In this document: piece after piece, positions 32,389 through 42,927 of the stretch | Position numbering within the stretch: position 1 is the first letter of the stretch | Layout: the number at the start of each line of letters is the position of its first letter | NCBI GenBank assembly: GCA_009731375.1 | Contig: BJOX01000004.1 | Span: forward strand, 786,481 to 850,480 | Direction: 5' to 3' | DNA length: 64,000 nucleotides | DNA from: Paulinella micropora | Lineage: Eukaryota; Cercozoa; Imbricatea; Euglyphida | Position numbers and translations under genes: made by a program | Notes under the pieces: generated by a model | Told to the model about the DNA's origin: nothing | The model's input: the letters and a program-made list of their open reading frames with translations, nothing else | Databases searched by the model: none

Positions 32389-32517
32389 ATGTCAAGCATA
32401 GACTACGGGGGGCAAACTTGGAACCTTGACAAGTTCGCAGAACGGCATACAATTCCAAATACGGCAAAACAAACTCTATGTAAGAAAAACCAAACGGCAA
32501 GAGGTTTTATGACATGA
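32389..32517 (+). CDS. 42-aa leader protein overlapping the B polymerase
   Basis: A short frame reading MSSIDYGGQTWNLDKFAERH and ending ARGFMT. Its stop overlaps the polymerase start (ATGACATGA), a tight coupling typical of compact virus genomes. The regulatory palindrome lies just upstream. No counterpart is clear in A. It is either a small gene or the displaced N-terminus of the polymerase. Confidence 0.45.
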   Translation: MSSIDYGGQTWNLDKFAERHTIPNTAKQTLCKKNQTARGFMT

Positions 32518-35500
32518 CAACACCAAGAGGGGCACTACCAAACCCTGAGCAGTATGTAATGCCCAACAGAAAACAAAGGGAAATAAAAGAGAGGAAAAGG
32601 GAAGAACCAAACGTCATTGACTTCAATGGATATAAATTAATACGACAAGACATGAAACACGATTTGCCAGTGGGGCAGTCATTGTATAATGTAAAAATCC
32701 ATCAAAACTTTTCTCAAAAGATTAAAAAGTTTTCGTTGGAAGATATTATAAAAATAATAGGCACAATCGTGGATGATTTTAAGTCTTTATATAATCCAAA
32801 CGACGAAATACCAGTAAGGATATCGGCTATTCCAGAATCGTGGAATGTACAAACAAAAAATTCTCTTGTAAAAGTAAAAGACTTTGACTTACAAGACATA
32901 TTATTATTATTATTATTAGAAAGACTTACAAAGAGTTTACAATCAAACGACGAAGTGTGGATGGATGAGGAAGGGGCAACAATGGAATCAATTGATTTCA
33001 ATTTTATGGGAGTAAGGATCCCAGAGGGAGGGGCTAGATTGAAAGCAATAACACAGGAGGATATTTACAAAAAGAAAGGAGTGATAACAATCAAGAACAA
33101 AGATAACATATGTCTGGCAAGGTCTATTGTAGTTGCTAGAGCAAAGATAGAGAAACATCAAAAATATTCACAGATAAAGGATGGACGTGGAATTCAAGAC
33201 GAACTGGCAAACATTTTACACGAGGAGGCTGGTGTCATAAAAGATTTATGCGGACTTCCTGAGGTAGATGTGTGTGCCAGTCATATAAAATACAACATAG
33301 CAATTGTTGAATTTCCAGACAAGATAATATATAAAACTGAAATCAAAGATGAAAAGGAACAACCATAAAAACACCGAAACATACTCAAAACCAAAACCAT
33401 TACGACACCATAGTGAGCATGAAAGCATTTCTATCAAAACAAAACTTTTGCGAGCAGTGTATGAAGGGTTATGAGCATAATCATTCTTGTATGGCGAAAT
33501 GTAATATATGCCTTACGGATGGATGTAAGGGGTATAACAACATAACAAAATGGAAACAATGCAAAAAATGTAATCGTAAATTTCCGAATGATGAATGCTT
33601 CAACAATCACAGCACAATCACTTGTGAAACAAAAAACAAATGCCTTAACTGCTCTAAGACATACACAGGCGAACATAAGTGCGGTTATGACAAATGTAAA
33701 AATTGTAAAATCTTACAACCCTTTGAGCGTAGGTGTAATATGAAACAAAAAGAAATACATAAGCCATCTGATAAATATGTATTCTTTGATTTTGAGGCAA
33801 CTCAGGAGACAGGCACACATATCATTAACCATTCAGAAAGTCAGTATTTTACAGACAGCACACCAATCATACACAAACGCATAGACGAGTTTTGTAATTG
33901 GGCATTTGGCAATCAACACAAGAACTTCACATTCATAGCACATAATGCGAGGGGTTATGATTGTCAGTTTGTGCTTAAATGGTTGATAGAAAAAGACATT
34001 TCACCATTTGTCATATATCAAGAGGGTAAGATTATGATGATGGCTGTGGGTAAGATTAGGTTTATTGATAGTCTATCTTTCCTAACTATGCCCCTGTCTG
34101 ATTTCCCTGAGACGTTTGGTTTAGATGAATTATAGAAAGGATTTTACCCTCACTTCTTCAATACTGAGGCAAATCAAAATTATGTAGGGGCTATACCAGA
34201 CAAGGACTATTACGGCTACAACACATTTTCAAAACATAAACGACAAGAATTTCTGAAATGGTATGAAGAACAGAAGGACAAAGTGTTTGATTTCAAAAAA
34301 GAAATGGAAGCATATTGTCATAGTGATGTGGATATATTGAGAAGGGGGTGTATGAAATTTAGAGAGAGTTTTCTAGAATTCGGCATAGACCCATTCCAAT
34401 ACACAACTATCGCATCTACCTGTATGGCATTATATAAAGCAATCTATATGCCGACAGATAGCATAGCAGTCATACCAACACACAGAACAGACAAAGCAAA
34501 AACGAGCCGTATGTGCGTGGAGTGGCTATCATACAGAGAGAAGAAAGACAATACAACCATACAGCACGGATTAAATGGAAAAGAAAAAATGATATATTTA
34601 AAAGGCGCAGGTAAGGCATACTTCGACGGATATTTAAAAGGTAATCAAAAGCACACATGCATTACAAATGATAAAGCAAAAGACAGCATTTGGATTAGCC
34701 AAAGTTAAAATGATTCCGCCGAGGGGACTAATTCACCCTGTCCTACCCTGTCAAGATAGAGGAAAGATGATGTATTATTTATGTAATAAGTGTGGAAAGG
34801 AAAACTTACAGGACAAATGTCAGCACGACGACACAGAGAGGGCACTCACAGGCACTTAGGCAACACCACTCATTTATAAAGCAATGGAAAAAGGTTATAA
34901 TATCATTAAAGTTTATGAGGTGTGGCACTGGGAACAACAAACAACAACCCTATTCAAAGACTATATAAAAACCTTTCTACAAATAAAGCAAGAGGCAAGT
35001 GGCTACCCGTCAAATGTGGAAACGGAGGAACAAAAAGAAAATCACATAAAGGACTATGAGGAAAAGATGGGTATTAAGTTGGACAAAAGCAAAATAGAAA
35101 AGAATGAAGGAAGGAGGGCAGTCGCAAAACTATGTCTGAATTCTCTGTGGGGAAAGTTTGGACAACAAAGCAACAAGACACAGACGACAATCGTCAGGAG
35201 TGAGGCAGAATTATACAAAATACTAAATGACAAAGACATAAACGAAATCTCAATTAATATGATAAATAAAGAATGCCTTGAACTATCCTACAATCTACAC
35301 CCCGAAAAAGTGTCAGACCCCTACAACACAAACATATGTGTGGCTTTATTCACAACAGCACACGCACAAATGAGATTGTATGATATGATGGATAGATTGG
35401 GAGACAGGGTATTATATCACGACACAGACAGCATAATATATTCAGTTGATGAAAAACAAGGACAGACAACAATACCGACAGGCGACTTATTAGGACAATG

Positions 35501-35933
35501 GACAGACGAACTAATAGACAAAAAGACAAAAGTAAGCAGAAAGATAACTACATTTGTGGGCTCGGGGCCAAAGTCCTACGGCTACATACTAAACGACGGC
35601 ACAACAAAAATGAAACTGAAAGGCTTTTCTATGAACTACGACACTTGCAGGAAACTAAACTTGGTAGATATGTTTAGTGTGATAAGCAATGGTCTGGGAA
35701 TAAAGGACGAAGAACTATCAAAGAAAGCAAAGGAGGAATTAGAAGCATTATTGGAGACAGAAGGAGAAAAACACATAGCGAAGAATGTGGCTGAGAATGG
35801 AAATGTAGCAATACACAACCACAGCAAAATTACGAGGAACAAAAAAGACAAAACGATTACCTCCGAACATTTGAAAAAGATATTTTCATTTACTTACACA
35901 AAAAGAGTAATACAGCCGATTAAAAAGAACCAT
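32514..35933 (+). pseudogene. Protein-primed DNA polymerase of Polinton B, lacking motif A
   Basis: Same architecture as the A polymerase: zinc-rich region (CEQC, CNIC, CKKC, CLNC), FFDFEATQ, AHNARGYD, YCHSDVDIL, then KLCLNSLWGKFG and YHDTDSIIY. Compared with A, about 115 residues are missing between KAYFDGY and FGLAKVKM (around 34625-34690), which removes the YEFYGCHWHGCDKC segment and palm motif A, so no active site can form. There are also a frameshift at 33370-33410, TAG at 34133-34135, and TAG at 34857-34859 in place of a tryptophan. The C-terminus is cut at 35933 by the inversion; the original last codons (PYGF and stop) now lie at about 37013-37030 on the other strand. Confidence 0.92.
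34620..34695. other. Deletion junction in the B polymerase
   Basis: Here the B polymerase jumps over the stretch corresponding to about 14560-15050 of A (insert with HWHGCDKC and palm motif A). The reading frame also changes at the junction. Confidence 0.8.
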
Positions 35934-35997
35934 ATCTGTCTCTGCTGGTGGAGGAGGAAATGTCAATATTATCGCTAACTTCATAGAAGACCAATGA
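35934..35997 (+). pseudogene. Displaced 3' end of the B virion gene
   Basis: It encodes the last ~20 residues of the 415-aa-type protein (A: NNGSNVNVIANFIEEQ; here a GGGGNVNIIANFIEDQ-like end) on the plus strand, fused behind the polymerase frame. Its stop TGA is the first base triplet touching palindromic repeat copy 2. Confidence 0.85.
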
Positions 35998-36128
35998 TAT
36001 TTGACAATTTCACTTCTGTCTTCGACAGATTTCTCGTTTATTGTCAAACATCGTAAACCATTAAAGTAAAAATTAAAAGCAAAAAAAAAAAAAATTAATG
36101 GAAAGCGATGTATCATCAGAGATATTTT
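35996..36128. repeat. Modular palindromic repeat, copy 2
   Basis: The left box is complete: GATATTT, arm GACAATT...(CTGTCTTCGACAG)...ATTGTC, AAACATCGT (35996-36054). An AT-rich spacer follows, then a decayed right box (GCGATGT...GATATTT). It sits between the convergent 3' ends of the virion gene and the second DUF3820 gene and was carried along in the inversion. Confidence 0.65.
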
Positions 36129-36631
36129 TTTTACCGCATCTTTGTTATTAGAATAAGGTTGTTGAATTAAATATTCAAGGTATGGTTTATCAATCTTAGC
36201 GACATCTTCAATTTTCATTTTTTTATACTTACCATATTGAAGAAAAATGTCCGCTTCGTGCTGTGCTATCTCTTCACCAACATTAGCCTTGATTTCGGTA
36301 ATTCCTGTCTCTTTTAAATCAGTCTCCTTACCGCCTACGTGGGTAACATCCGCCGTAAAAGGTTGCTTGGTTCTTCGTCCAACACGTTTTCTAACGGAAT
36401 AACTACTTTCACATTGTCGTCATAATGTTGATTTTGTCTGTGTTGATTTTGTCTATGTTGATTTTGTTTAAAATCAACATTATCAACATTATCAACATTC
36501 AGCTTGTATTGCTCATAGAAAGATGCAATGTCAGGTTTAGTCCATTTAATTGTTGGCTTTTTAATTTCGCTGTCAAGGTTCCATTTTTCAATTTCGTTTA
36601 AGTAGTCCTGTTTGGTGTTCAGGTCAGTCAT
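36100..36631 (-). pseudogene. Second DUF3820-type protein of Polinton B
   Basis: It starts MTDLNTKQDYLNEIEKWNLD at 36631. After IKWTKPDIASFYEQY comes a local repeat of QNQHRQNQHRQNQH (36420-36480), then a frame change. A frame with MKIEDVAKIDKPYLEYLIQQ (from 36218) forms the C-terminal domain. Matches 16690-17141 of A. Inverted relative to A. Confidence 0.65.
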
Positions 36632-36659
36632 TGATATATATAATATAAATATTAATTTT

Positions 36660-36947
36660 TTATGAATATTTTTTTACTTCACTTTTAATGTCTGTAAATT
36701 TCTCAAACCACGGCTGTTTCATAACCCATTCAAGATATGGCTTATCAATAAGCGCGATATCTTGAACCTTCTTCCCGCGATACTTACCACATGGAAAAAT
36801 ATCCCTTGGCTTGCCTGCCCGTGCATTTTCAATCATTTGGATTTCGTCAGTAATTATCTTTTTAACATCGGTAAGAGAAAATGTTTCATTTTTTGTTTCA
36901 ATTGAAAGTTTTTCAAATTTTTCACATAGTCTGGTGAGGGTGGTCAT
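36660..36947 (-). CDS. DUF3820-type protein of Polinton B, intact
   Basis: A 95-residue frame beginning MTTLTRLCEKFEKLSIE, with FPCGKYRGKKVQDIALIDK, PYLEWVMKQPWF and a lysine-rich end. It is the homolog of 16372-16659 of A, now on the minus strand because of the inversion. It is one of very few undamaged B genes, perhaps only because it is short. Confidence 0.7.
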   Translation of the reverse strand: MTTLTRLCEKFEKLSIETKNETFSLTDVKKIITDEIQMIENARAGKPRDIFPCGKYRGKKVQDIALIDKPYLEWVMKQPWFEKFTDIKSEVKKYS

Positions 36948-37039
36948 TGGTCTATATAGACTGGTAAAACGATTTTATTGAAAAAAAATTAATTACCTTT
37001 TTACTTTTGCGTTTAAAATCCGTAAGGCTGTGTAGAGAT

Positions 37040-38172
37040 AACTTCTGTGTAAAAGTTAATACATCACTCGGCGATAGGTATATATCATAACTTCTAAGAT
37101 TGATTTGTTGAGTTGAAGCACTATTTACATATAGTTTAAACATTGTTGTTCCGTTTGCGATAGCACTCGCCTTTGTGTCAGTATCTACAATTGAATACTT
37201 AGAATCAACATCTGCAAAACCTGCTCCACTTAGTGTTCCATTTAATACCATTCTGACAACATTCGACTTAGTATCTTCATTTGTAATACTTATCAAAGTT
37301 GGATAAACATTTGAATAATTTGTCAAATTAGCAACGCCCGCATCAAATACCGCTTTGTTTCTTATACTAATAATAGGACTTTCAGTGATGTTTGATGCTT
37401 TACTTCCTTCCACTTCGTTTGTTATGCTGGTATTAATAGTATTTGACCCCTCAATGAATAAACTGGCACTCGCTGTTTTAAGAGTTTGTATTCCAGTCGC
37501 TGCATCATTTTTCATTACTGCTGTAAAGGGTAATGTCGTATTTCGCAGACTTACACCAGTATTAGCATTCGCATAGTCAATCATATGAACTAATTGAAAT
37601 AATCCTGTTATGGGATTTTCAATATAAAACTTGATAGCACCAAACCCAAGATACTGAAATTGAATTTGAAATACATTTCCTCTGCTCCAAACTACTTCTG
37701 GCATAGCCGAAGCTCCATCGGACGGGTCATCCCAGTCTGCTTGGTCAATATAATCTACGACACCTCCTTTACAATGCGCAATATTCATTCCTGCTCTATT
37801 TTTGTAGAAATAAAATCCATCAACGAGTTCATTTCCTATTCCAATATATGAATAGTAATCTTTTGTATCATCCGTTGTCCATATAGCAGTAAAGCGGGCG
37901 AGGACACCCGTTCCAGTTCTATATTTTATTTTCCTTTTTTAATGTTGCCATATTATTCAAAAATGACACAGATGATTTTGTTTCTGTTTTTGTCAATATC
38001 CTAGCATTAATTGTATATGGAAAGGTTTCCTGTAAAACTGGTGTTAATTGACCTACTACTGCTTCGCCAAAAGCGGTTTTTGAATTATTTGTTTAAATAT
38101 CACCATCATATCCAACTTTGACATGTATAAATTCTCCGTCCGGATTTTCTGCGATTAAGTTTCTCTGGTAAT
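37040..38172 (-). pseudogene. Virion surface protein of Polinton B, broken
   Basis: Homolog of the 415-aa protein of A. The main frame (37788 to about 37040) has QIQFQYLGFGAIKFYIENP, YANANTGVSLRN and the NTSITNEVEGSK block. The 5' part (37789-38172) is in other frames. The start region is interrupted by palindromic repeat copy 3 just where A has its ATG. After TFTQK the frame enters inverted polymerase sequence at 37039. The gene is therefore damaged at both ends. Confidence 0.85.
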
Positions 38173-38180
38173 TTTTTATT

Positions 38181-38455
38181 GATATTTGAGAATTGCGATT
38201 CTATCTGTCTTCGACAGATTTCTCTCTTATTCTCAAACGTCGTTTTCCTATATTATACGAGAAAAAAATATTTAATCTATTAATTTTTTTAGAATTGCGT
38301 GTCGTGCTGTCGCACTATCACTTCTTCTAATTTTTTTTCTTTTTTTGTTTTTCACGATTTTTATCAATATCTCAAACATGTTTGAAATTAGCGAGAATGA
38401 GCGTTAATTTTCATTTAAAATTCAACATTGAATGAAAGTGTAGTTGATAAATATC
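38181..38455. repeat. Modular palindromic repeat, copy 3 (composite)
   Basis: Left box: GATATTT, arm GAGAATTGCG...(ATCTGTCTTCGACAGAT)...ATTCTC, AAACGTCGT. In the middle a further hairpin (AGAATTGCGTGTCGTGCTGTC and so on, 38290-38332) matches the left arm of copy 4. The right box ends in GTTGATAAATATC at 38455 after a long arm shared with copies 4 and 5. The capsid gene's stop codon (TCA on plus, 38454-38456) overlaps the repeat end. Confidence 0.7.
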
Positions 38456-39735
38456 AACTCATCAAAATTTCAACTCCCTTAACGAGCACACTACGTTGAA
38501 GAATGGCGAATGTGTAATGGTTAAGATTAGTTATGCCAACACCACTCGCATTATTACTTGTAGTTTAAACGAATTCACATCGCCTCTCAGTGTCTAGGCT
38601 TAAACCGCTCACCTCATAGCCGTCTGTGTCCTTATCGCACAGCGGGCGGTTGTTGTCCCAAGTATCTACGTGGAACCAGTTGTAATGATAAACATCGCTG
38701 TTTAGGATAGCACTTCCTTTCAACTTATCCTTCAAAATCATATAGTCTTCATTCTCAGAAGTGTCAATGTCAAATTGTTGAAGACGAGAGCCGTCAAGGG
38801 TTGTATAATAAGAAATAATTTTAGCATCCGCCCTGTTGTCATTATCAAAAGAAGTATTAGCACTCTCAGTGAAATGAAAGGCTGAAGTATAAATACGACG
38901 AATTCTTTCACCCTGCGAGCGGTTCATCTTAATAACATAGTTCTGTTGGTTTGTTTGAAGACTTTGCTTCCAAGCAATAGGATACTTAATTTTAAATGGA
39001 AAGCCTTCACCCGCAATCTTTTGCTGGACACCGAGGATGACATTCGGGTCAGTCTCAACAGCGAGAAATAGATTTAGGTTAGATACGATAGCACCAGCGG
39101 TAGTAGCGGCAGCACCAGTGGAAATAGAACTAGCATCAGTGCCATAGAATGAAGAGCGGTTGGTTTCAGCCCACACAATCCGCATATCCAAAATTTCATT
39201 AAATCCAATAGTCTTATCCAGTTCAAAAATAGTGCCAAACAGCATACTCAAAGGAAACTTAACATTAATAACAGGGGTGGCGCCATTGGCAGTTCCACCT
39301 TCAAAATAATTAGCCTCCTCAGAAGGAACATTAACCAAACCATAATTTCCAGCAGTGCTATCAGCGAGAGCGGTATCATCATAACGGCGGGCATTAAAAA
39401 GTGGCACTTTGTAATATCCTTGAACTGCAGCGACCAATCCAGCAGTATTGCATGCAGCAGTAATTGCCGCTCTTTCCGCTACGGTTCCAATTTCAACTTT
39501 TCCAGCATTACACTTTTGAACCATAGCACCGCTACCCACACCAGCACCATGATTTTCAAGTGCCATAAATTTTTCATACTTAATTTCTGGTTTCTATATA
39601 ACCTTTGTGTAGTTTCCCACATGTTGAAGATTGCACAAATACTGCCCGCTTCTGCTTCGCAATTCAATAGTTTTAATCATAGACAGGCAATCCATATAGA
39701 TACGATTGTAGCGACCACCAGCACTTATACTCCAT
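38454..39735 (-). pseudogene. Major capsid protein of Polinton B, N-terminally truncated
   Basis: Double-jelly-roll capsid homolog of 18517-19992. A long frame (39566-38565) contains ENHGAGVGSGAMVQKCN, FNEILDMRIVWAET, SNLNLFLAVETDPNVI and YHYNWFHVDTWDNNRPL. An in-frame TAA after RRCEFV (38562-38564) precedes a conserved tail that ends at the palindromic repeat. The first ~80 residues are missing, replaced at 39736 by repeat copy 4, and another stop lies near 39596. Confidence 0.8.
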
Positions 39736-39879
39736 GATATTTAGAATTGCGCTTCGTGCTCCGCACTCTCGCTTATTCTAAACATCGTTTTTTCTTTATT
39801 GAAAAAATAAATCGGTTTTCGATGTTTATCAACAAACGAGAATGAGCAAAGCGAATGAGAGTGAAGTTGATAAATATCA
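39736..39879. repeat. Modular palindromic repeat, copy 4
   Basis: The clearest complete unit, 144 bp: GATATTT, arm AGAATTGCGCTTCGTGCTCC...TTATTCT, AAACATCGT, AT-rich spacer, CGATGTTT, arm ATCAACAAACGAGAATGAGC...GAAGTTGAT, AAATATC. Each arm is itself a hairpin. It replaces the whole penton gene and the capsid N-terminus that A has at this place. Confidence 0.75.
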
Positions 39880-39880
39880 T

Positions 39881-41053
39881 TTACAAATAGGTGTCAAAAC
39901 CATACCCATTCTGTGCTTTTAATTTTTCCGCTTCTTCTTCTTTTAAGTCTGTATAGCCACTGGCAAATTTAAATCGCACTCCTTCAGCCCGCTCCATTAA
40001 AAAACGCATAGCAAACCATCCACATGTGTCTGAAGTATCATCATCATCATCATCATCATCATCAACAACAACAACATCAACATCAGCAACAGCAGCAGAA
40101 CGCCAAGAGCAACGGATAGCACGAAAATGGCTATACATTTGCACAAAAAAGCAACAAGTACAGACAGACAGAGCAGAGAGAGAGAGAGAGAGAGTCACTC
40201 TGCTCTTTTACCTTATTTACTTTCATTAATAAATAACTATCGGGGTGGCTTTTATCTATTAGTTGTTTCATTTGTTGTTGAAAGTCTTCCGTCGGCTCGT
40301 AAAGTGCTAAAGGGTCATACACTTCAACAATCCTGTCTTTATCTAGACTTATCCATACTGCCATCCAGTGCTGTCCTTTTTTGTTGCTAGGGTCGGTATT
40401 CATAATAAATCCGTATCGCTTTCTGCTTCCTGGCTTCAACTTGTAGATTTCATCACTCGCTATCGCTCCGAGATACCATCCATACTTTTCATTATGTCAT
40501 CTATTTCATTAGTCATTAGTCCCCGTCCCTCTCCCTCTTGCTGTGGCTGTGGCTCCTCTGGCTCTGGTTGCTGTGGCTCTGGTTGCTCTGGCTCTGGTTG
40601 CTGTGGCTCTGGTTGCTGTGGCTCTGGTTGCTGTGGCTCTGGTTGCTCTGGCTCTGGTTGCTCTGGCTCTGGTTGCTGTGGCTCCGCAGAACTTGTGCTC
40701 GGGGGTGGTGCTACATACGTCGGTTGTGTCTCCGCTGGTTGTATTTGTCATTTCAAGTATAAGTTGTTTAGCATCCGAAGTTTCAAAACGTGGCGGGTCT
40801 ATTGGCGATAGAGTGCTATTTACAGGAGTTTTTTTTCTTCCTTCTTTTTGCTTTCATTTTTAGCAATCATTTTTGTTGTAAATCGTTCTAGTTTATTCCA
40901 TCCATCTTCTGCCGATGATATGTTTTCAGTGATTTTTTGTGTGTATAACCATCTCTTCAAACTAGTGGCGTAGTCGTTTGAACCTTTGTTTTTTATGATA
41001 GGGATATTAATGCCTGCTTTTTTAAGGTGATTTATTATTGTATGATTTTTCAT
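39881..41053 (-). pseudogene. Adenain-like protease of Polinton B, broken
   Basis: It starts MKNHTIINHLKKAGINIPII at 41053. A degenerate Pro/Glu/Gln repeat linker (40545-40690) follows, then GLMTNEIDDIMK, KPGSRKRYGF, GQHWMAVWISLDKD (catalytic His), EVYDPLALYEP (acidic residue), and after a disruption TCGWFAMRFLMERA (catalytic Cys) and the KLKAQNGYGF end. Frameshifts lie at about 40810 and 40490. About 150 bp with CT, CAT and CAA microsatellite runs (40031-40200) are inserted between the acidic residue and the cysteine. It keeps the His that A has lost. Confidence 0.8.
40545..40690. repeat. Minisatellite in the protease linker (PEPQQ-type)
   Basis: About nine copies of a 15- to 18-bp unit (GGCTCTGGTTGCTCT / GGCTCTGGTTGCTGT). 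In the protease frame they encode Pro-Glu-Gln repeats. A has a shorter, non-repeated Pro/Glu/Gln linker, so this tract expanded in B. Confidence 0.9.
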
Positions 41054-41715
41054 TTTTTGACACGTTTTTTTCTCGTTTTCTCAGAGAACATTTCATCAAT
41101 AATTCTTCGTCTCTTTTCTTCTTCCAAATCTTTTTCTTGTTTATTTACTTTGTCAGTTATATCAGTTATTTTTGGGGAAGATGTAGTTGCGGTTTTCTTT
41201 GGTTTATTTATAGTTGAAGGGGGATTCGGTTTCGCTATAATCGGCTGGGCAACTGGAGCCGTCAATAATCCCTGTCTATGTAGTCGTTCAGCATTTAGTT
41301 CCTTAATAAGTCTTTGTTCCTTCTTCTGTTCCCTATCCTTTTCTTCCTGTCTTTCCTTAATCTCCGCCAGTTCTCTTTTATATTCCCTGTCCTAAATTTA
41401 TATATTGTCTTTCCTTAGCATCGGCTATGTCTTTTCTTTCTTGCCTCTTCTTCTCCTCTTCTAAATCCTCCCTTGCTGTCTTTTCCTTTTTTTCTCTATG
41501 GCTTCAATACCTTCATACTTTTCCTTTCTGAGTTTGTCTAAGTGGTCTTGAATTGCTGTTCTTGTATTCTGCTCAATCTCAGAAAGGCTCTGGACTTTTC
41601 TTAAGTCTTCCTTCTTTGTTTTTTTCTTTGCTTTTGGAGTATCGCCACGCTCGCGTGGCTTATTTGGTCTGCTTAAGTATTTCATAAAAAGTTTAACAAT
41701 TTGAAGTGTGCTCAT
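41050..41715 (-). pseudogene. Coiled-coil protein of Polinton B, fused behind truncated ATPase
   Basis: From the ATG at 41715 it reads MSTLQIVKLFMKYLSRPNK, then Lys/Glu-rich helices (SLSEIEQNTRTAIQDHLDK). Several frames later it ends with KITDITDKVNKQEKDLEEEK. Homolog of 22028-22955 of A, lacking that gene's first ~45 residues. It is in the same frame as the truncated ATPase upstream, forming a chimera. Confidence 0.65.
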
Positions 41716-42273
41716 ATCATTTGTTACGGACTTGTCTCTTAATCCACTTCCTAAATCGTCCAAAACAAAAACAACCTCTGGCGAAATATACTTGCTCGGT
41801 CGTTCTTTTGGTGCCTCCTTTATCTGTTTCTTTTCTTTTCAAAAGTATAAAAATTGTGGTTTTTCCATCGGTTCTTTATCATCCTGTTTAATTTCACCTT
41901 CTTGTTGTTCGTTATCTCCAGCATGCTGGAGATTTCTGTCAAGTTTGTCTAACTCATAATCAATGACATTTACACCATCTGATTTAAGAAAGGTATGTAC
42001 CGCCATTTGGTTTCCCCTGCTCTTAAAGTGCTTTACCATTGCTTTATAAATGTAGTCCTTGTGTATTGTTGAAGCAATAATGACAATACTGGTTTTTCTG
42101 TCTGTAGTTCGTTTCAGTATTTCAAAGAGTGCTGTTGTTTTTCCACTTTTCTTACGGGCGAGTAGAAATATATTGGCATAGTGCTCATTAAATAATTTAT
42201 AATCTTTCGCCTGTTTATTACCTTCACCCTCTTGTTTTACTGGCTCCACCTTGATGCTATTAATCTTCTCCAT
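41716..42273 (-). pseudogene. Packaging ATPase of Polinton B, truncated
   Basis: It starts MEKINSIKVEPVKQEG at 42273. Walker A is LLARKKSGKTTALFEIL, in which the first glycine of A's GRKKSGKT is alanine. An in-frame TGA (41836-41841 region) follows KPQFLYF. Walker B VFVLDDLGSG is present. Right after LRDKSVT the sequence jumps into the coiled-coil gene: the C-terminal third of the ATPase and the complete pX gene (about 0.8 kb in A) are deleted. Confidence 0.88.
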
Positions 42274-42281
42274 CCTATATT

Positions 42282-42636
42282 CTACCCTAAGAATTCCAAA
42301 CACACAACAATTCTTTCCGCTAAATTTCCTGTATCAATATTTCCGCTGTCAGTTTCAAGGACTTTGAATATATATTGTCCGTCTGACCATCCAACAACAC
42401 CCAAATTATAACTGAGGTTTAAAATGTTTGCTATATTACTATCCGCAAATGGGCCAATAATTCCAATTCTGTCCATATAAAGAATTCTGGTTTTGGTTTC
42501 CGTCTGGTCTTTATAGTAGTGAATAAATTTTACATTCATTTTAGTTGGTGTGAATGACATCTGAATGTTCTTGTTAAATGATTTACCCACAAAATCATTA
42601 CTCAGAAAAATATATTTGGTATTTGTGCTCCGACAT
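42282..42636 (-). pseudogene. 119-aa conserved protein of Polinton B
   Basis: Homolog of 24180-24539. It starts MSEHKYQ at 42636, has an indel within the first ten codons and then reads SFNKNIQMSFTPTKMNVKF to the conserved end AERIVVCLEFLG. Apart from the early frame break it is well conserved, which supports a structural role. Confidence 0.65.
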
Positions 42637-42681
42637 ACTATATAATATACATAGATTTAAAAAAATCTTTGATATAAAAAA

Positions 42682-42927
42682 ATGATTTTAATATTTTTGT
42701 TTGTGTGCTCGGCTAATTCGCGGACTGCCTGCGACTTTTATAGCAGAGTAAATCAAACAAAGCGAGATGCGTGTGCTTATTGTATTCAGAAAGGAATAGA
42801 AACTAAATTTAAATGATCTTATAAACCAATGAGCGACTGGTGTGTGAGTTTTGATGAAGCCCTGCCGTTAATCTGTGCCGGCGATAGTTCTTGGTATAAA
42901 ATACATTTATACGAATGTGATATTTGA
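42682..42927 (+). pseudogene. Cysteine-rich protein of Polinton B with signal-like start
   Basis: MILIFLFVCSANS is a short hydrophobic signal-peptide-like start, followed by RTACDFYSRVNQTKRDACAY, the same cysteine pattern as at 24567-24794 in A. One cysteine codon is TGA here (42814-42816). The reading then continues SYKPMSDWC, ALPLICAGDSSWY and ends in the palindromic repeat copy 5. The repeat separates it from the membrane-protein gene that it overlaps in A. Confidence 0.55.

Larger units (their letters stand above)
35934..37039. other. 1.1-kb inversion in Polinton B
   Basis: Compared with A, the block holding the polymerase 3' end, both DUF3820-type genes and the 3' end of the 415-aa-type virion gene is turned round. 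The polymerase frame runs into the reversed tail of the virion gene at 35934, and the virion gene runs into the reversed tail of the polymerase at 37039. Both breakpoints carry ATCT (35934-35937; 37036-37039 reversed), so a 4-bp microhomology may have mediated the event. Confidence 0.85.
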
